Assembly: GCF_037975245.1 (NCBI RefSeq)
Contig: NC_092563.1
Coordinates: 2,073,001-2,137,000, forward strand
Direction of reading: 5' to 3'
Length of the DNA: 64,000 nt
Origin: Apostichopus japonicus
Taxonomy: Eukaryota; Echinodermata; Holothuroidea; Aspidochirotida; Stichopodidae
The notes under the pieces are model-generated. The model had not been told where the DNA came from, did no database searches, and saw only the letters and a list, made by a program, of their open reading frames with translations. Of this stretch, positions 22,973-32,989 are shown piece by piece. The translations under genes were made by a program, and so were the position numbers. The stretch's first letter is position 1. Each line of letters opens with the position of its first letter.

Positions 22973-23992
22973 TGCAGGGCGGGGCGGAAGATGATTCAAT
23001 CCGTCGGGGCACAAACTTTGAAGGGCAGTGCCAGAGACATGACTTTGGTTTGAAGGAGAACTAAAAAATCACCTCAAAAAGCCCCGACAATATGGAACCT
23101 CTGTCTCCCACAAATGTCATCATTTGAATGTTTTTGCAACAAAACGGCACTTTGTAGATACTACTTTTGTTTTAAATATTTTACTAACAAAATTGAGTAC
23201 ACTTTCCAATTACATTTTTTTTTCAATTCCGGCACTAGAAGGACATTTTCTGAATAACAAAAGGACATATTGTGCATAAGAAATTATAAAAATATACGTG
23301 TTTTCAACAGAAAAGGGCATTCCATTTGATGTGATAGGTCACTTTTGGAGTTTTCATATAAAGTGTGGGAAGGTGAACTCCCCCGCCCGGCTCCTATAAG
23401 TCCCTGCTCTGCATACATTATCAAATATACAGGGTGTCAAAGGAAACAGCAATGCACTCCACTGCACATATAGGCTAAACTGCTTGCACATGAATATGCA
23501 TACTACAGACCGGGATTTCGTAAGTGAACGACGTCTGCCTCAGTGGCCCGTTGGGACCCAACTTTATCTGACCCAGGAAAGCCGCCCACTCCCCTATGCA
23601 CACAAAAAGAAATATACGGTCCTGACCCCATTCGATGGGCAATTATATGAATTCAGATATTTCGGTCCATCCGAACTTAATGTTTCTCTTCTTCTGCATC
23701 ACATGACAGTGTACATTGCGTATGCTCATGGCAGTAAATGTCATTCGTAATAGTGGGTGCCAAGAAACATTATATTGGGCGCGAAGCTATATGTATGCAT
23801 ATGCAACAAATTTTCTGAATAATGCAAGAGTTCATTCACAGCTGGTAAAGGGTGACAATTTTTGTCTTTCTTTTTCAATTGTTATAGAATGTGCGAATAG
23901 TGGAAAAAACTGGGTGATAGATGCATGAGTAATTAACAATGCCTCAATGGCAAAAACTTTTCGAATACGACGGTCTATATGTGGTACACTTA
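22973..23992. other. Gene-free intergenic stretch
   Basis: An 88-codon ORF at 23484-23750 ends without splice or domain support. No RNA gene or repeat border was recognised. Confidence 0.35.
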
Positions 23993-24306
23993 CAGGCGCG
24001 TAGCCAAGGGGCGAAGGGGGAGACCGCCCAGCCCCCCCCCCTTTCCCCCTTGAGCATATTGTTTTGTACGTTTTTATGATATCGCTAGTAATTTCAAATA
24101 GAAAATGCTTAGATGCAACTTGCAAGGCCTGGGAAATGCCATTTCCAGCGATCTGGGAGGCATTTTCGGCCAAAATTTTCGTGTACGCTTCGCGCCAACT
24201 CGTGGAGGCGCTACGCTTAGATAGTTTCCAGTGCCGAATCCGTACGGCTCTGATAATTTGCCTACAGGTTCGCTCCTCCCTTGGCAAATCCCTCGCTACG
24301 CGCATG
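23993..24306. mobile_element. Non-autonomous hAT-like element, CAGGCGCGTAGCC family, copy 2
   Basis: The best-preserved copy of its family. A perfect 8-bp duplication TACACTTA flanks it (23985-23992 and 24307-24314). Ends are CAGGCGCGTAGCCAAGG and CGCTACGCGCATG. The shared cassette spans about 24107-24225. The 159-codon minus-strand ORF through it is not a gene. Confidence 0.85.
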
Positions 24307-24314
24307 TACACTTA

Positions 24315-24829
24315 CAACAAAAATACAATATCACTAAGAGTACAATGCAACCATCAGGCTGTGAAACTATTTCAGAAAGGTCCCCCAAGAAAACAAAACA
24401 ATTTAACTGATCTACTCCCACTCAGTTCCCAGTCTGTATAATAGCTGCCATAAACATTCTGCCAAGCGTCACATATATGCATATGCTGGATTTGCAATAT
24501 CAGAAAACCGCAACTGGAAGCTATACTACGGTCAACGAACAAAAAGAAGACAACTGACACGTGACATGCAAATTTACACTGTATCGTTGAGTTTGTTTAA
24601 AAAAAAAAACAGACGATGCAAATATATACAGTAACAGGACGTGTTGTCGACTTCCGCGATAAGTATATCAACTACTGGGATATTTATCAGGCTGATATGT
24701 CTAGTTCGAAAGAGAAGTATATAGATGCAGTGTTATCATTTGACACTAAGTTTGTTGGCACGTTTCAGTCGTTCACATGAGTTTTGTCCGATACATTTCA
24801 AATGATCCCTTGGATGTTCGAAACTGATT
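24315..24829. other. Upstream region of the first sulfotransferase gene
   Basis: AT-rich sequence likely to contain promoter and 5' UTR. A TATATAC-like stretch lies near 24622, but no start site can be fixed. Confidence 0.35.
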
Positions 24830-26029
24830 ATGTTGAATCTAACATACCTGAAACTTTATATCTCTTCATTGTATGTATCAGTGTTCGCGTTTTGTATTTT
24901 CGCTGTTTTGAAAACGGATTTCAGAGGCCAACAGCGATTCAGAACATCGGAAACTCGTTACCAAGAAACTCGTTACGGTCGTTTTAAAGACAGCCTGTTC
25001 TTAGCCGGCGTATCAGAGAATGTCACTGAAAAAACGGTACTGGTTCACAAGGGTTCAACTGCCATTCCGGCGGTGAAAACTCCCGAGTATAATTCTTCTC
25101 TGCTAATGACCAGTGACACCGAGAAGTATTTAGATACTAATAGTTACAGACCTTGTCAAAGTGGGATAAAAGATTGTCGGAAGAGACTACCACAAGCGAT
25201 AGTCATCGGTGCGAAGAAATGTGGAACCGGTACATTGCGGTATTTTCTTCGAGTACATCCTCAAGTAGCATTTAGTAAACATGTAGAAATACATTACTTT
25301 GACGTACCTTGGAAATATAAGAATGGCATCAATTGGTATCGAAACCAGATGAGTCCATCCTGGCCGGATCAAATAACGTTAGAGAAAACACCGCGATATT
25401 TCGTTTGCGGTAGAGCACCAACCGCGATACACGACGATATATCACCAAAGACTAAGATTATTATTCTGATCCGTGATCCCGTCAAACGCGCCGTTTCAGA
25501 CTATTTAGCTGTAAAACATATGGAAGGGATAACCAAGATAACTTTTGAGAATATAACCGTTAAATCGTCACACCTGACACCGCCTTACACCGATCCCATT
25601 TACTATATTCGGTCATCCTTCGAAGAATCTGTGCTGGATTCCAATGGCAGTATAAACATTTGGAATGGTTTGATAAATATCGGACTTTATGCGAACCATA
25701 TAAGAAGGTGGCTGCAAGTATTTCCAAAGGAACAGATTCTTGTGCTTGATTCTGATGAATTTGTTCAGAATCCTTTAAAAACGCTTACATTAGTTGAACA
25801 GTTTCTTAAGTTGACTCCATTTTTCCGTAAGAAGCATTTTTATTTAAGCCCCAAGAAAGGGTTTTATTGCCTAAGAATGTCTGGGAAGGTTTCTTGTCAA
25901 GGATCTTCAAAGGGAAGGAAACATCCAACGGTCGATCAATCGGTGATAGAAAAATTAAAGGAATTCTATAAGCCTTTTAATAAAGAGTTGGTTGAACTTT
26001 TAAACCAGAATTTCAGTTGGGTGGTTTAA
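24830..26029 (+). CDS. Heparan sulfate glucosamine 3-O-sulfotransferase-like, paralogue A
   Basis: A single-exon gene for a Golgi type II membrane enzyme of 399 residues. It would transfer sulfate from PAPS to the 3-OH of glucosamine in heparan sulfate. A short cytoplasmic end is followed by a hydrophobic segment at residues 9-27, then a stem. The PAPS loop is AIVIGAKKCGTGTLR (123-137); HS3ST1 has KGGT where this has KCGT. EIHYFD (153-158) keeps the equivalents of HS3ST1 Glu90, His92 and Asp95. LEKTPRY (184-190) has the substrate-side Lys. RDPVKRAVSDYL (215-226) forms the 3'-phosphate site. A Cys pair in GFYCL...KVSCQG matches the HS3ST disulfide loop, and the C terminus resembles LVGRTFDW. 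The ATG at 24830 is the first in frame before the membrane segment. Single coding exons fit HS3ST1 and HS3ST5. Which vertebrate member is nearest is not settled. Confidence 0.88.
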   Translation: MLNLTYLKLYISSLYVSVFAFCIFAVLKTDFRGQQRFRTSETRYQETRYGRFKDSLFLAGVSENVTEKTVLVHKGSTAIPAVKTPEYNSSLLMTSDTEKYLDTNSYRPCQSGIKDCRKRLPQAIVIGAKKCGTGTLRYFLRVHPQVAFSKHVEIHYFDVPWKYKNGINWYRNQMSPSWPDQITLEKTPRYFVCGRAPTAIHDDISPKTKIIILIRDPVKRAVSDYLAVKHMEGITKITFENITVKSSHLTPPYTDPIYYIRSSFEESVLDSNGSINIWNGLINIGLYANHIRRWLQVFPKEQILVLDSDEFVQNPLKTLTLVEQFLKLTPFFRKKHFYLSPKKGFYCLRMSGKVSCQGSSKGRKHPTVDQSVIEKLKEFYKPFNKELVELLNQNFSWVV

Positions 26030-26151
26030 TTTTCAAATAGTTACAAGCGCAGACATCATTGTTAATATTTTGATATGTCATGAACAACCACCTCCTTCCC
26101 TCCTCCCCACAGCTATAGAGATACGTATAACCCACCCACCCCACCCACATT

Positions 26152-26198
<47 letters not shown>

Positions 26199-26275
26199 AA
26201 TGAATATATATAAATGAATATATATAAATGAATATATATATATGAATATATATATATATGTGTGTGTATACTTGT
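26152..26275. repeat. CA/TA microsatellite and TATATAAATGAA array
   Basis: (CA)n passes into (TA)n at about 26152-26192. Four to five copies of a 12-bp ATATATAAATGA unit follow, then more TA. Imperfect TGTGTATA repeats continue to about 26320. Confidence 0.9.
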
Positions 26276-26394
26276 ATTCGTATTCAATTGTGTATGTATG
26301 CATATGTGTATATATATGTATTGTGGGTGGTGGGGTGGGTGGGCCCCGTATTGGGTTGGTGTGTGGTTGGATATAAGTGTTACTGTTTTCTTGT

Positions 26395-26565
26395 ATTGTT
26401 CTCTCTATATACTTATGGGAGCGCTCTACTAGACAACCCCTCTGGATTTTTTTGGAGTGCTTCCTTTCACAATTTTCCCTGTTATTGATATGTTTTGTCA
26501 CATAGTTAACCTCTCTGTACTTATGTTGTGAAGAAACAAATAAATGAAATGAAATGAAAGGGTAA
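26395..26565 (+). repeat. Possible LINE 3' tail
   Basis: A block ending in AATAAATGAAATGAAATGAAA resembles the simple-repeat tails of CR1/RTE-type non-LTR elements. No reverse transcriptase is present, so this may instead be the paralogue A polyadenylation region. Confidence 0.3.
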
Positions 26566-28303
26566 ATAAAAATGACAATATTTTCCCCTTTTGATAGTGT
26601 TTATTCTTATTCTCATTACATAGTCAGCGCACCATTCTTCTCGAATAGTGACAAACTTCACCTTTGGAGAGAGTCAATGATACAGGTCAACTTGCTTGAT
26701 TGCCAGACAGCAAGATCGACAGCGAGTTGACTGAGGTGGACTGTTGTGTATAGCTTATTGTACGACATGTCATTAAACACAAGTTATATAACAGAAGGCG
26801 AATATAAGACAGACTCTTGCGAATAAGTGTCAGCTCTGAATATAGAAGGCTATATGTACGTCTCACCTTACTATACTACTCTCTTAGTTTAATTTATTGT
26901 GTTTCCTTTTTAATTAATTTCCCCCAACCTGAAGGAACTGCACGTAGGCCTATACTCTGTGCAGCTAGAGCATGCAATGGTTATATACACCACCACCTAT
27001 ATACAACTGACGGATTAAAGCCGTACCCAAGACAATTTTTTTGGCAACTGTTAAACGTATGTCGAAAGGTTTGGTATTTCTGTCCGAAGATTTCAGCTGG
27101 TTCATTGTACAGTTCAACTCAAGGGAGGTGTTTTTTACATAGGCTACACCCCCTGTAAACTCTATATGTTTGACAGTATAGACGATTGATGTTCAAACAA
27201 AACCTTGGACACCGTTTTTCTATAAATGTCCATGAGTTATTCTTTTGCTGTTTATAGGTTTTGGGCAGTTCACAGTTCCAGAGCGAAATAACTATAATTA
27301 AATTGCTTATTCCGGTACACTTGCTCGAGAGCCTAAACCATGTGTAACACGATCACGAAGGAAGTTAATCTGGAAAAGAATGGACAGTGTATTCCAAAAG
27401 TATGTAGCCATGCAATATGATCAATTTTACACTAGAACAGTCCCACTGATCGTTACCGCCATTTTCTTCAGTTTTCATCAGTGCATGGTCTTTTACAGTG
27501 TTCCCCTGCTAATACAACGAAGTGTTCAGAACTATTGTGTTATAATAGTGTAAGCTAGATATGTACCTAGTGAGGCGTGACCATGACCGTTACTAAATTA
27601 TACACAATATTCTTGATATGGGTAAACGGAGCTGCGGTGTGTGTGCCAACTATCATGTCAGCATAGGCTAGTGCCTGTATTGTTGCTTTCATTAAATGAG
27701 TTTATCTGCGTTTAGTGACTTGCGAAGCTGCAAGGTTCGCAACTTGATAAAAAGCCTGTTACACATTCACTTGTCGAAATGATCTGTACTGCCCAGCTGT
27801 GACGTCACGCGTTTCAACAGTGTTCTTCGGCTAATCATTGTTATTAATATTAGCATATTAACATTTTCTGTCTTGTGTTCTATATGTCGTATATCCACAG
27901 GAATTTGGATATGAAGTGACAGGCCACGTGTTAACTGTACAGCTATAGCCTACCACCATCAATGTGCTCAACTATATATTCAATGATGACATAATGTAAG
28001 CATACATATTTTATGTATTAGATACAGTTGCAAAGTCTATGACAATCTTATGGCAAATTAATAAGATTAAATTCCAGAGTGATAAAACTCAAAATTTCAA
28101 CTCGGAACGTAACATCCTTGAAGTGATAGAATGTTATTTTACCAGTTTCACGAACGCTCGTGTGCGGCGTACCAGCTTTAGCCCGCATTTGTGGATCAGT
28201 GAACCAGAAATTCTGAGGACAATTTTAAGCCACCGTTTGCTGGTTTATCACTGGATCACTGGTTTCAATTGACTTCATTCATTTCTTTTTTTTTTCTATC
28301 AAA

Positions 28304-29455
28304 ATGGTGGCTAGAATACGCCTTGTCGCCGTCTTTTGTACATTTGATGTCTTAGTCTTTGTGCTTTGTATATTAGCTTTTCGGACTGTTACTCACGGTA
28401 GGAATAACAAGCCATCCTTTGTTTCAGGAGCTAACCTTCAGCACAGCATTTACGATATTTCGCTCTCTAACGACACCGGCAATCATTTCGTGACTGAAAA
28501 TAAAACGATTCTTTCTTTCCATGCATCGGTTTACGGTAACGATTCGTCTACTTCGATGAAGACTTTTATTAACAGGACGGATTACAGACCCTGTAGTTGG
28601 AAAATCACAGAATGTCGAAGAAAGCTACCCCAGGCGATAGTCATCGGTGTGAAAAAATGTGGAACCGGTACATTACGGTATTTCCTTAAATTTCACCCTC
28701 AAGTCGCCTTTACTGCAGAGGAAGAAATGCATTACTTTAACATACCATCGAGGCATGCAAAGGGTATTCAATGGTATCGACGGCGCATGAGCCTTTCATG
28801 GCCTAATCAACTGACTATCGAAAAGACACCGCGGTATTTCGTGAGCAGTGTCGCACCGACGGGGATACGCGATGAAATTTCGCCGAAGACTAAGATTATC
28901 GTGCTTCTTCGTGACCCCGTGAAGCGATCTATCTCTGATTATTTAGCGGTGAGAAAAACCGAAGGGTTAACACTACAGAATCCGGTTAACTCGTCAAACC
29001 AATTACCGCCTTACACCGATCCCATTTACGATATCAAATCTTCCTTCGAAAATTCCGTTTTGGACCTAAATGGTGATATCAAAAGTTGGAACGGCTTGAT
29101 AAATATCGGACTTTATTCAAACCATCTTAGGCGGTGGTTAGATGTGTTTCCAAGGCAACAGATTCTTGTCCTTGATTCGGATACCTTGACACATGACCCT
29201 TTAAAGGCTTTCAGGCTGATTGAACAGTTTCTTGACTTATCGCCATTCTTTCGTCCGGAGCATTTTTATTTTAGCAAAAGGAAAGGATTTTACTGCCTTA
29301 AAATGTCAGGGAAGGTTTCTTGTCAAGGATCATCTAAGGGCAGAACTCACCCAACGGTAGACCAATCGGTGATAGATAAATTAAAAGCATTTTATGAACC
29401 TTATGATAAAGATCTTGTGGAATTACTTGGTCGAAATTTTAGTTGGATTTCGTAA
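28304..29455 (+). CDS. Heparan sulfate glucosamine 3-O-sulfotransferase-like, paralogue B
   Basis: A single-exon, 383-residue type II Golgi enzyme and tandem duplicate of paralogue A, in the same orientation 2.3 kb downstream. The ATG at 28304 begins MVARIRLVAV and opens a hydrophobic segment (about 7-26), followed by a variable stem with several N-x-S/T sites. From YRPC onward it aligns with A almost without gaps: PAPS loop AIVIGVKKCGTGTLR (111-125), EMHYFN (141-146), IEKTPRY, RDPVKRSISDYL, GFYCLKMSGKVSCQG and LLGRNFSW. The Asp of EIHYFD in paralogue A (HS3ST1 Asp95 equivalent) is Asn146 here. This may alter activity or specificity. The stems differ much more than the catalytic domains, so the duplication is not recent. 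The reaction is inferred from family. Confidence 0.86.
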   Translation: MVARIRLVAVFCTFDVLVFVLCILAFRTVTHGRNNKPSFVSGANLQHSIYDISLSNDTGNHFVTENKTILSFHASVYGNDSSTSMKTFINRTDYRPCSWKITECRRKLPQAIVIGVKKCGTGTLRYFLKFHPQVAFTAEEEMHYFNIPSRHAKGIQWYRRRMSLSWPNQLTIEKTPRYFVSSVAPTGIRDEISPKTKIIVLLRDPVKRSISDYLAVRKTEGLTLQNPVNSSNQLPPYTDPIYDIKSSFENSVLDLNGDIKSWNGLINIGLYSNHLRRWLDVFPRQQILVLDSDTLTHDPLKAFRLIEQFLDLSPFFRPEHFYFSKRKGFYCLKMSGKVSCQGSSKGRTHPTVDQSVIDKLKAFYEPYDKDLVELLGRNFSWIS

Positions 29456-30000
29456 ACGGTATAACATTTTGTTGAACGAAGAGTGACATTTGAGATGATT
29501 AAAAATTTCCTATTATTGGATATGCTACGCAATATTTGATAATACTTTAATCTTTTTTTCTGATCTTTACGCTTATTCTATGGAATATTTCCTAAGCAAA
29601 ATCCATCATATTGAGGCATGTACTTAAGTCCATTAAGCGACATGTGACTACGGTGGTTCCAAAGGGACAGGCAATTTGTAAACTTACTGTGTTAATATAG
29701 CACGACAAATTTGTATATTTTTGTCGAGTTGACCAGTACTAGCGTTATACATCTTGACAAAACTTGCCAGATTGACGAGTTGTTGCGTTGAACTAAACTT
29801 GGTAACACGTTAGCAGTATATTTTTTGACATGTTGTCTAATTGTTACCTATAACGCAGCAACTTGACAATTTTACTCCAAAATACGTCGACCAATATCGT
29901 ATTTTTGGACGTATATAGTTGATTTATGTTAAACTTGCAGTATATTATCTTTCCAGTTTATATCACAAACTAACCTGCTACAAGTATATGAGCATATATC
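29456..30000. other. Downstream region of paralogue B
   Basis: Probable 3' UTR. Around 29715-29880 the phrases TTGTCGAGTTG and GCGTTATA recur in both orientations, which hints at a decayed foldback element without clear borders. Confidence 0.3.
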
Positions 30001-30378
30001 CAAAGGCGTAGGAACGGGGGGGGGGGGGCTGGGGGCGCCAGCCCCCAGTGAAAAATGTGGAGAGGCGGAAGTATCATTCCGCCCTCCCCCCCCCACTTCG
30101 CAAGTCAGAAAACCCCTTTTTTATTTCCAAATGAGAAAAAAAATCTCATTTGGAGCACCAAATTGCATCTAAGGCCAGGTGAAAATACAAAATTAAGTTT
30201 ACAAAATGGATTGGGTGTTGAAGTGTGCTATATTGCACCAAATTGCATCTGAGGCCACCCGGAAATGCAAACAATTTCAAAGGGGAGGGGGACACCCCCT
30301 CCCCTTAGACCCATCCCCCAGGCCGGCCATCAGTCTTCAGCCCCCCCCCCCACTCAAAAGTACCTTCCTACGCCACTG
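30001..30378. mobile_element. Non-autonomous element, GGCGTAGGAA family, copy 2
   Basis: Ends AAAGGCGTAGGAACGG and TTCCTACGCCACTG are inverted. A perfect 8-bp duplication CATATATC lies at 29993-30000 and 30379-30386. The interior is nearly the same as 4482-4845, including both direct units and the CCCTCCCCTTAGACC module. Confidence 0.88.
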
Positions 30379-30386
30379 CATATATC

Positions 30387-31723
30387 TAATGTTTTCATTC
30401 AAATATTCCATATTAATTTCTGAACAGTCACTGTATATTGCATGTCGCGTTGGCGTGTAAAAGGAATTTTGTAAGTGACAGGCAATGTAATAATAATATT
30501 AAAGGGGAAAATTGCTCCACACTAAAAAAACCCATCCGGGCTCAATATCTTGTCCCTGTAGGCTAACTCGAGATACGCTTGGCTGAATGGAATATAATTT
30601 AACAGTTTAACTCCTCCAATAATCTAGCAAGTGGATCGCATAAGTAGCTGCTCAGCAGCTTGGTGTAGATGTTCTTCAAAAGCTTTACTTAGGCTATTAT
30701 AATCTTGCTTGTTGATTTATCATTGAGACCTGATCATTTGGAATATTTCTTAACCTAACAATTTTCCCTGCATGTATTTAATATTTCATCAACATGCATT
30801 TCCGATGTTGTCGAAATGTAATATTCCTCTGCAATGGATTAATGATTGTAAAGGATATTATCCAAAACACAAAGACAGGCTTAGCTCAATTGCACTGACG
30901 AAATAACTCATTTCATTCTGTTGTTGACAAATGCATCATCACGAAATATCACCAAATTTGAAGGGAAATAAATCATATCTTCGTGTGATACCAAAGGTTT
31001 TGAGGACCATGGTTTTGACTTAAAAATTCACAAATTTATTTAATTCTGCTCAGCTGCAATCATATATGTTATCAGATGAAATCTAACACTATACTGACCA
31101 GCGTTTTCGTCAATTCATATGGCATACTTTAAGTCAATGTGATGTTACGTTAGGCAAGCATACCAACTTACGGTATAGCTCTCTTACACACTTACAAACT
31201 GTTGCGGGGAGGCAGCCTAGTATGGTTTTAACTCTGTTAATGCCAAATGAAGTTAGTCTATGCGGATGCATTTACGCTTTATCTAAACTGTGGTCGGATA
31301 CATACATGCCCCAGATGAACTTTTAGTGTAAGGGGACACGAGAATTTCAGCCCCGCCACCCTCTAGAAGTATACCAATGGTTAATAATATTTCAACTTCG
31401 TGGATAAAACAATATTTTGATCAGGGATTTAGGGAACACGTACAGACGCATCTGTTAATACTCTACAAGAAAACATTGGACCACTCACGCAAACTGGTAT
31501 CATAGCAACTTTGTCAGCCCTACCTGCAGTAACGATACGCCCCAGTCATCCGAATCTCTCGTTTCTGTATGGTGACTCATATAGAAGTCTTTGTAAATTG
31601 GAAACGCCCCACAAATAATTCGAACCGGTATACGCCATGGGCTGCTTGATAATATTGTGACTTTAAAACAGTCACCAGTGAATTAAATTGTATCGTAGGT
31701 CTACTCAAGGCGTATGGTTGTTC
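30387..31723. other. Gene-free intergenic stretch
   Basis: AT-rich sequence with no long ORF, RNA gene or repeat border recognised. Confidence 0.4.
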
Positions 31724-32597
31724 CTTTGGAGGACTGTCCACACGGGCATTTGGGAAATGCCCGGTGGGCCGGTGGGCTGGGGAGCCTGCTAAAAATTACA
31801 GCCCATTTTCACAGTAGTTAATAGAATACAGACGGGCTGTGTAGAAATATCTTTTTAACTGTTCTCGATCTCTGCTGCTACAAGGTGCTCGTCAAGTTGA
31901 ACCCTAGCTTTCACCGATGCTTACAAGAGCATTGGGCTTGCCTATAAGCTACTGGTAATGCTACCTGTGTCACAAGTGGCATGTGAAAGTTTTTTATCTG
32001 CCTTGGAGAGAATCAAAAACCGTTTGAGGAGAATAATGACACAGAACATCTTGAGGCGTTCATGTTGATGTCTGTGGAAAAAGGATCTTGGCCAAACTTG
32101 ACACTAAAAATACCATTGATGGTGTGGCTGCCAGAAGCAGCGAACTACGTAGGCTCCTACTCTCGTAGACATGACATGTGCTCGTGTTATTGAACATATA
32201 CGTTAAAGTGGATTTTATTTAGGGTTTTTTCCATTTTTTGCAAGCATGTTGTCACAAAATGCTTGAAAAACTAATTTAAATCCAGTCTTAAACATATATT
32301 TTTGCCTATTTTTGTTTACGTTTTTAACTTTCCTCAGTTTAATCAAGTGTTGCTTTTGTAATTTATTTTTGGGTTTTTTATAAAGGATTATTGTAACCCA
32401 CAATCTTGAGAAATATAGCACCATTTTGCATCTAGGCATTCCTTAACTTAAAATAAAACTCAATGGGGAGGGGAACACTCCTTCCCCTTATACCCCTCCC
32501 ACAGGACGGCGATCACTAGTAAGTAACATATCAATGAATAATGGGCCGGTCTAAGTTAAAAATGCCCGGGCCGATTTTAAGACCCTGTCCGCCCCTG
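31724..32597 (+). mobile_element. hAT transposase remnant (C-terminal dimerisation region)
   Basis: From 31919 the plus strand reads AYKSIGLAYKLLVMLPVSQ, then CESFLSALERIKNRLRR, the hAT C-terminal (hATC) signature. The match continues in shifted frames as EAFMLMSVEK and then KLDTKNTIDGVAARSSELR, to a stop at 32166. At least two frameshifts therefore break the protein. Only the last 80 or so residues remain. The flanks GGACTGTCCAC...GGGCATTT and GGGCCGATTTTAAGACC...CCGCCCCTG look like degraded hAT termini, so the borders are approximate. A fragment of the GGCGTAGGAA family (about 32412-32515) lies inside. Confidence 0.75.
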
Positions 32598-32989
32598 GTC
32601 GTACGTGCAATGTGTTAAACATTCAACAACTTTACGACCTGGGATGTTATCACACAGTTCTGTTAAATTAACCAAATAGTTCTTCAACTGAGGTATGAGC
32701 ATGCATTACTTCTCACTGCCCTTCGAAGTTTGCCCCACCCCTCCCTTCAGATACCCTCGTACTCTGCCTCCGTTGGTTGTAGGGTTTTGATATTTTCTGT
32801 TACACCGGTGGACTTCGAACAAAATTTGGGGCGAATGTCAACGGAGTCAAGTCGTTTTTTTTACTCCATATTATACAAACCATTGACAGATATTTCAAAA
32901 TAACTCCCTCTACATGTCGGCTCGGCATCCCATAATAGTTTTCAGCGCATGCTCCCTTTCAGTTGCACTGGTGCTCTCGTCAGAGAAAC
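32598..32989. promoter_or_regulatory. Probable TAF4 promoter and 5' UTR region
   Basis: Lies directly upstream of the TAF4 start. No TATA box at a convincing place. A pyrimidine stretch CTCCCTTTCAG at about 32951-32961 could be an acceptor for an untranslated exon. The transcription start cannot be fixed from sequence. Confidence 0.35.

Larger units (their letters stand above)
26030..28303. other. Region between the sulfotransferase paralogues
   Basis: Holds the paralogue A 3' UTR (an AATAAA lies near 26535), microsatellites at 26150-26330 and a possible LINE tail. The rest to 28303 should include the paralogue B promoter. ORFs at 26817 and 28039 show no recognised domain. Confidence 0.4.

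Noticed and set aside
23832-24441. 159- and 125-codon ORFs
   Set aside because: They run through the CAGGCGCGTAGCC-family element and translate its GC-rich cassette.
32963-32989. N-terminal extension of TAF4 starting with TTG
   Set aside because: There is no ATG upstream in frame, and ATG at 32990 has a good context.
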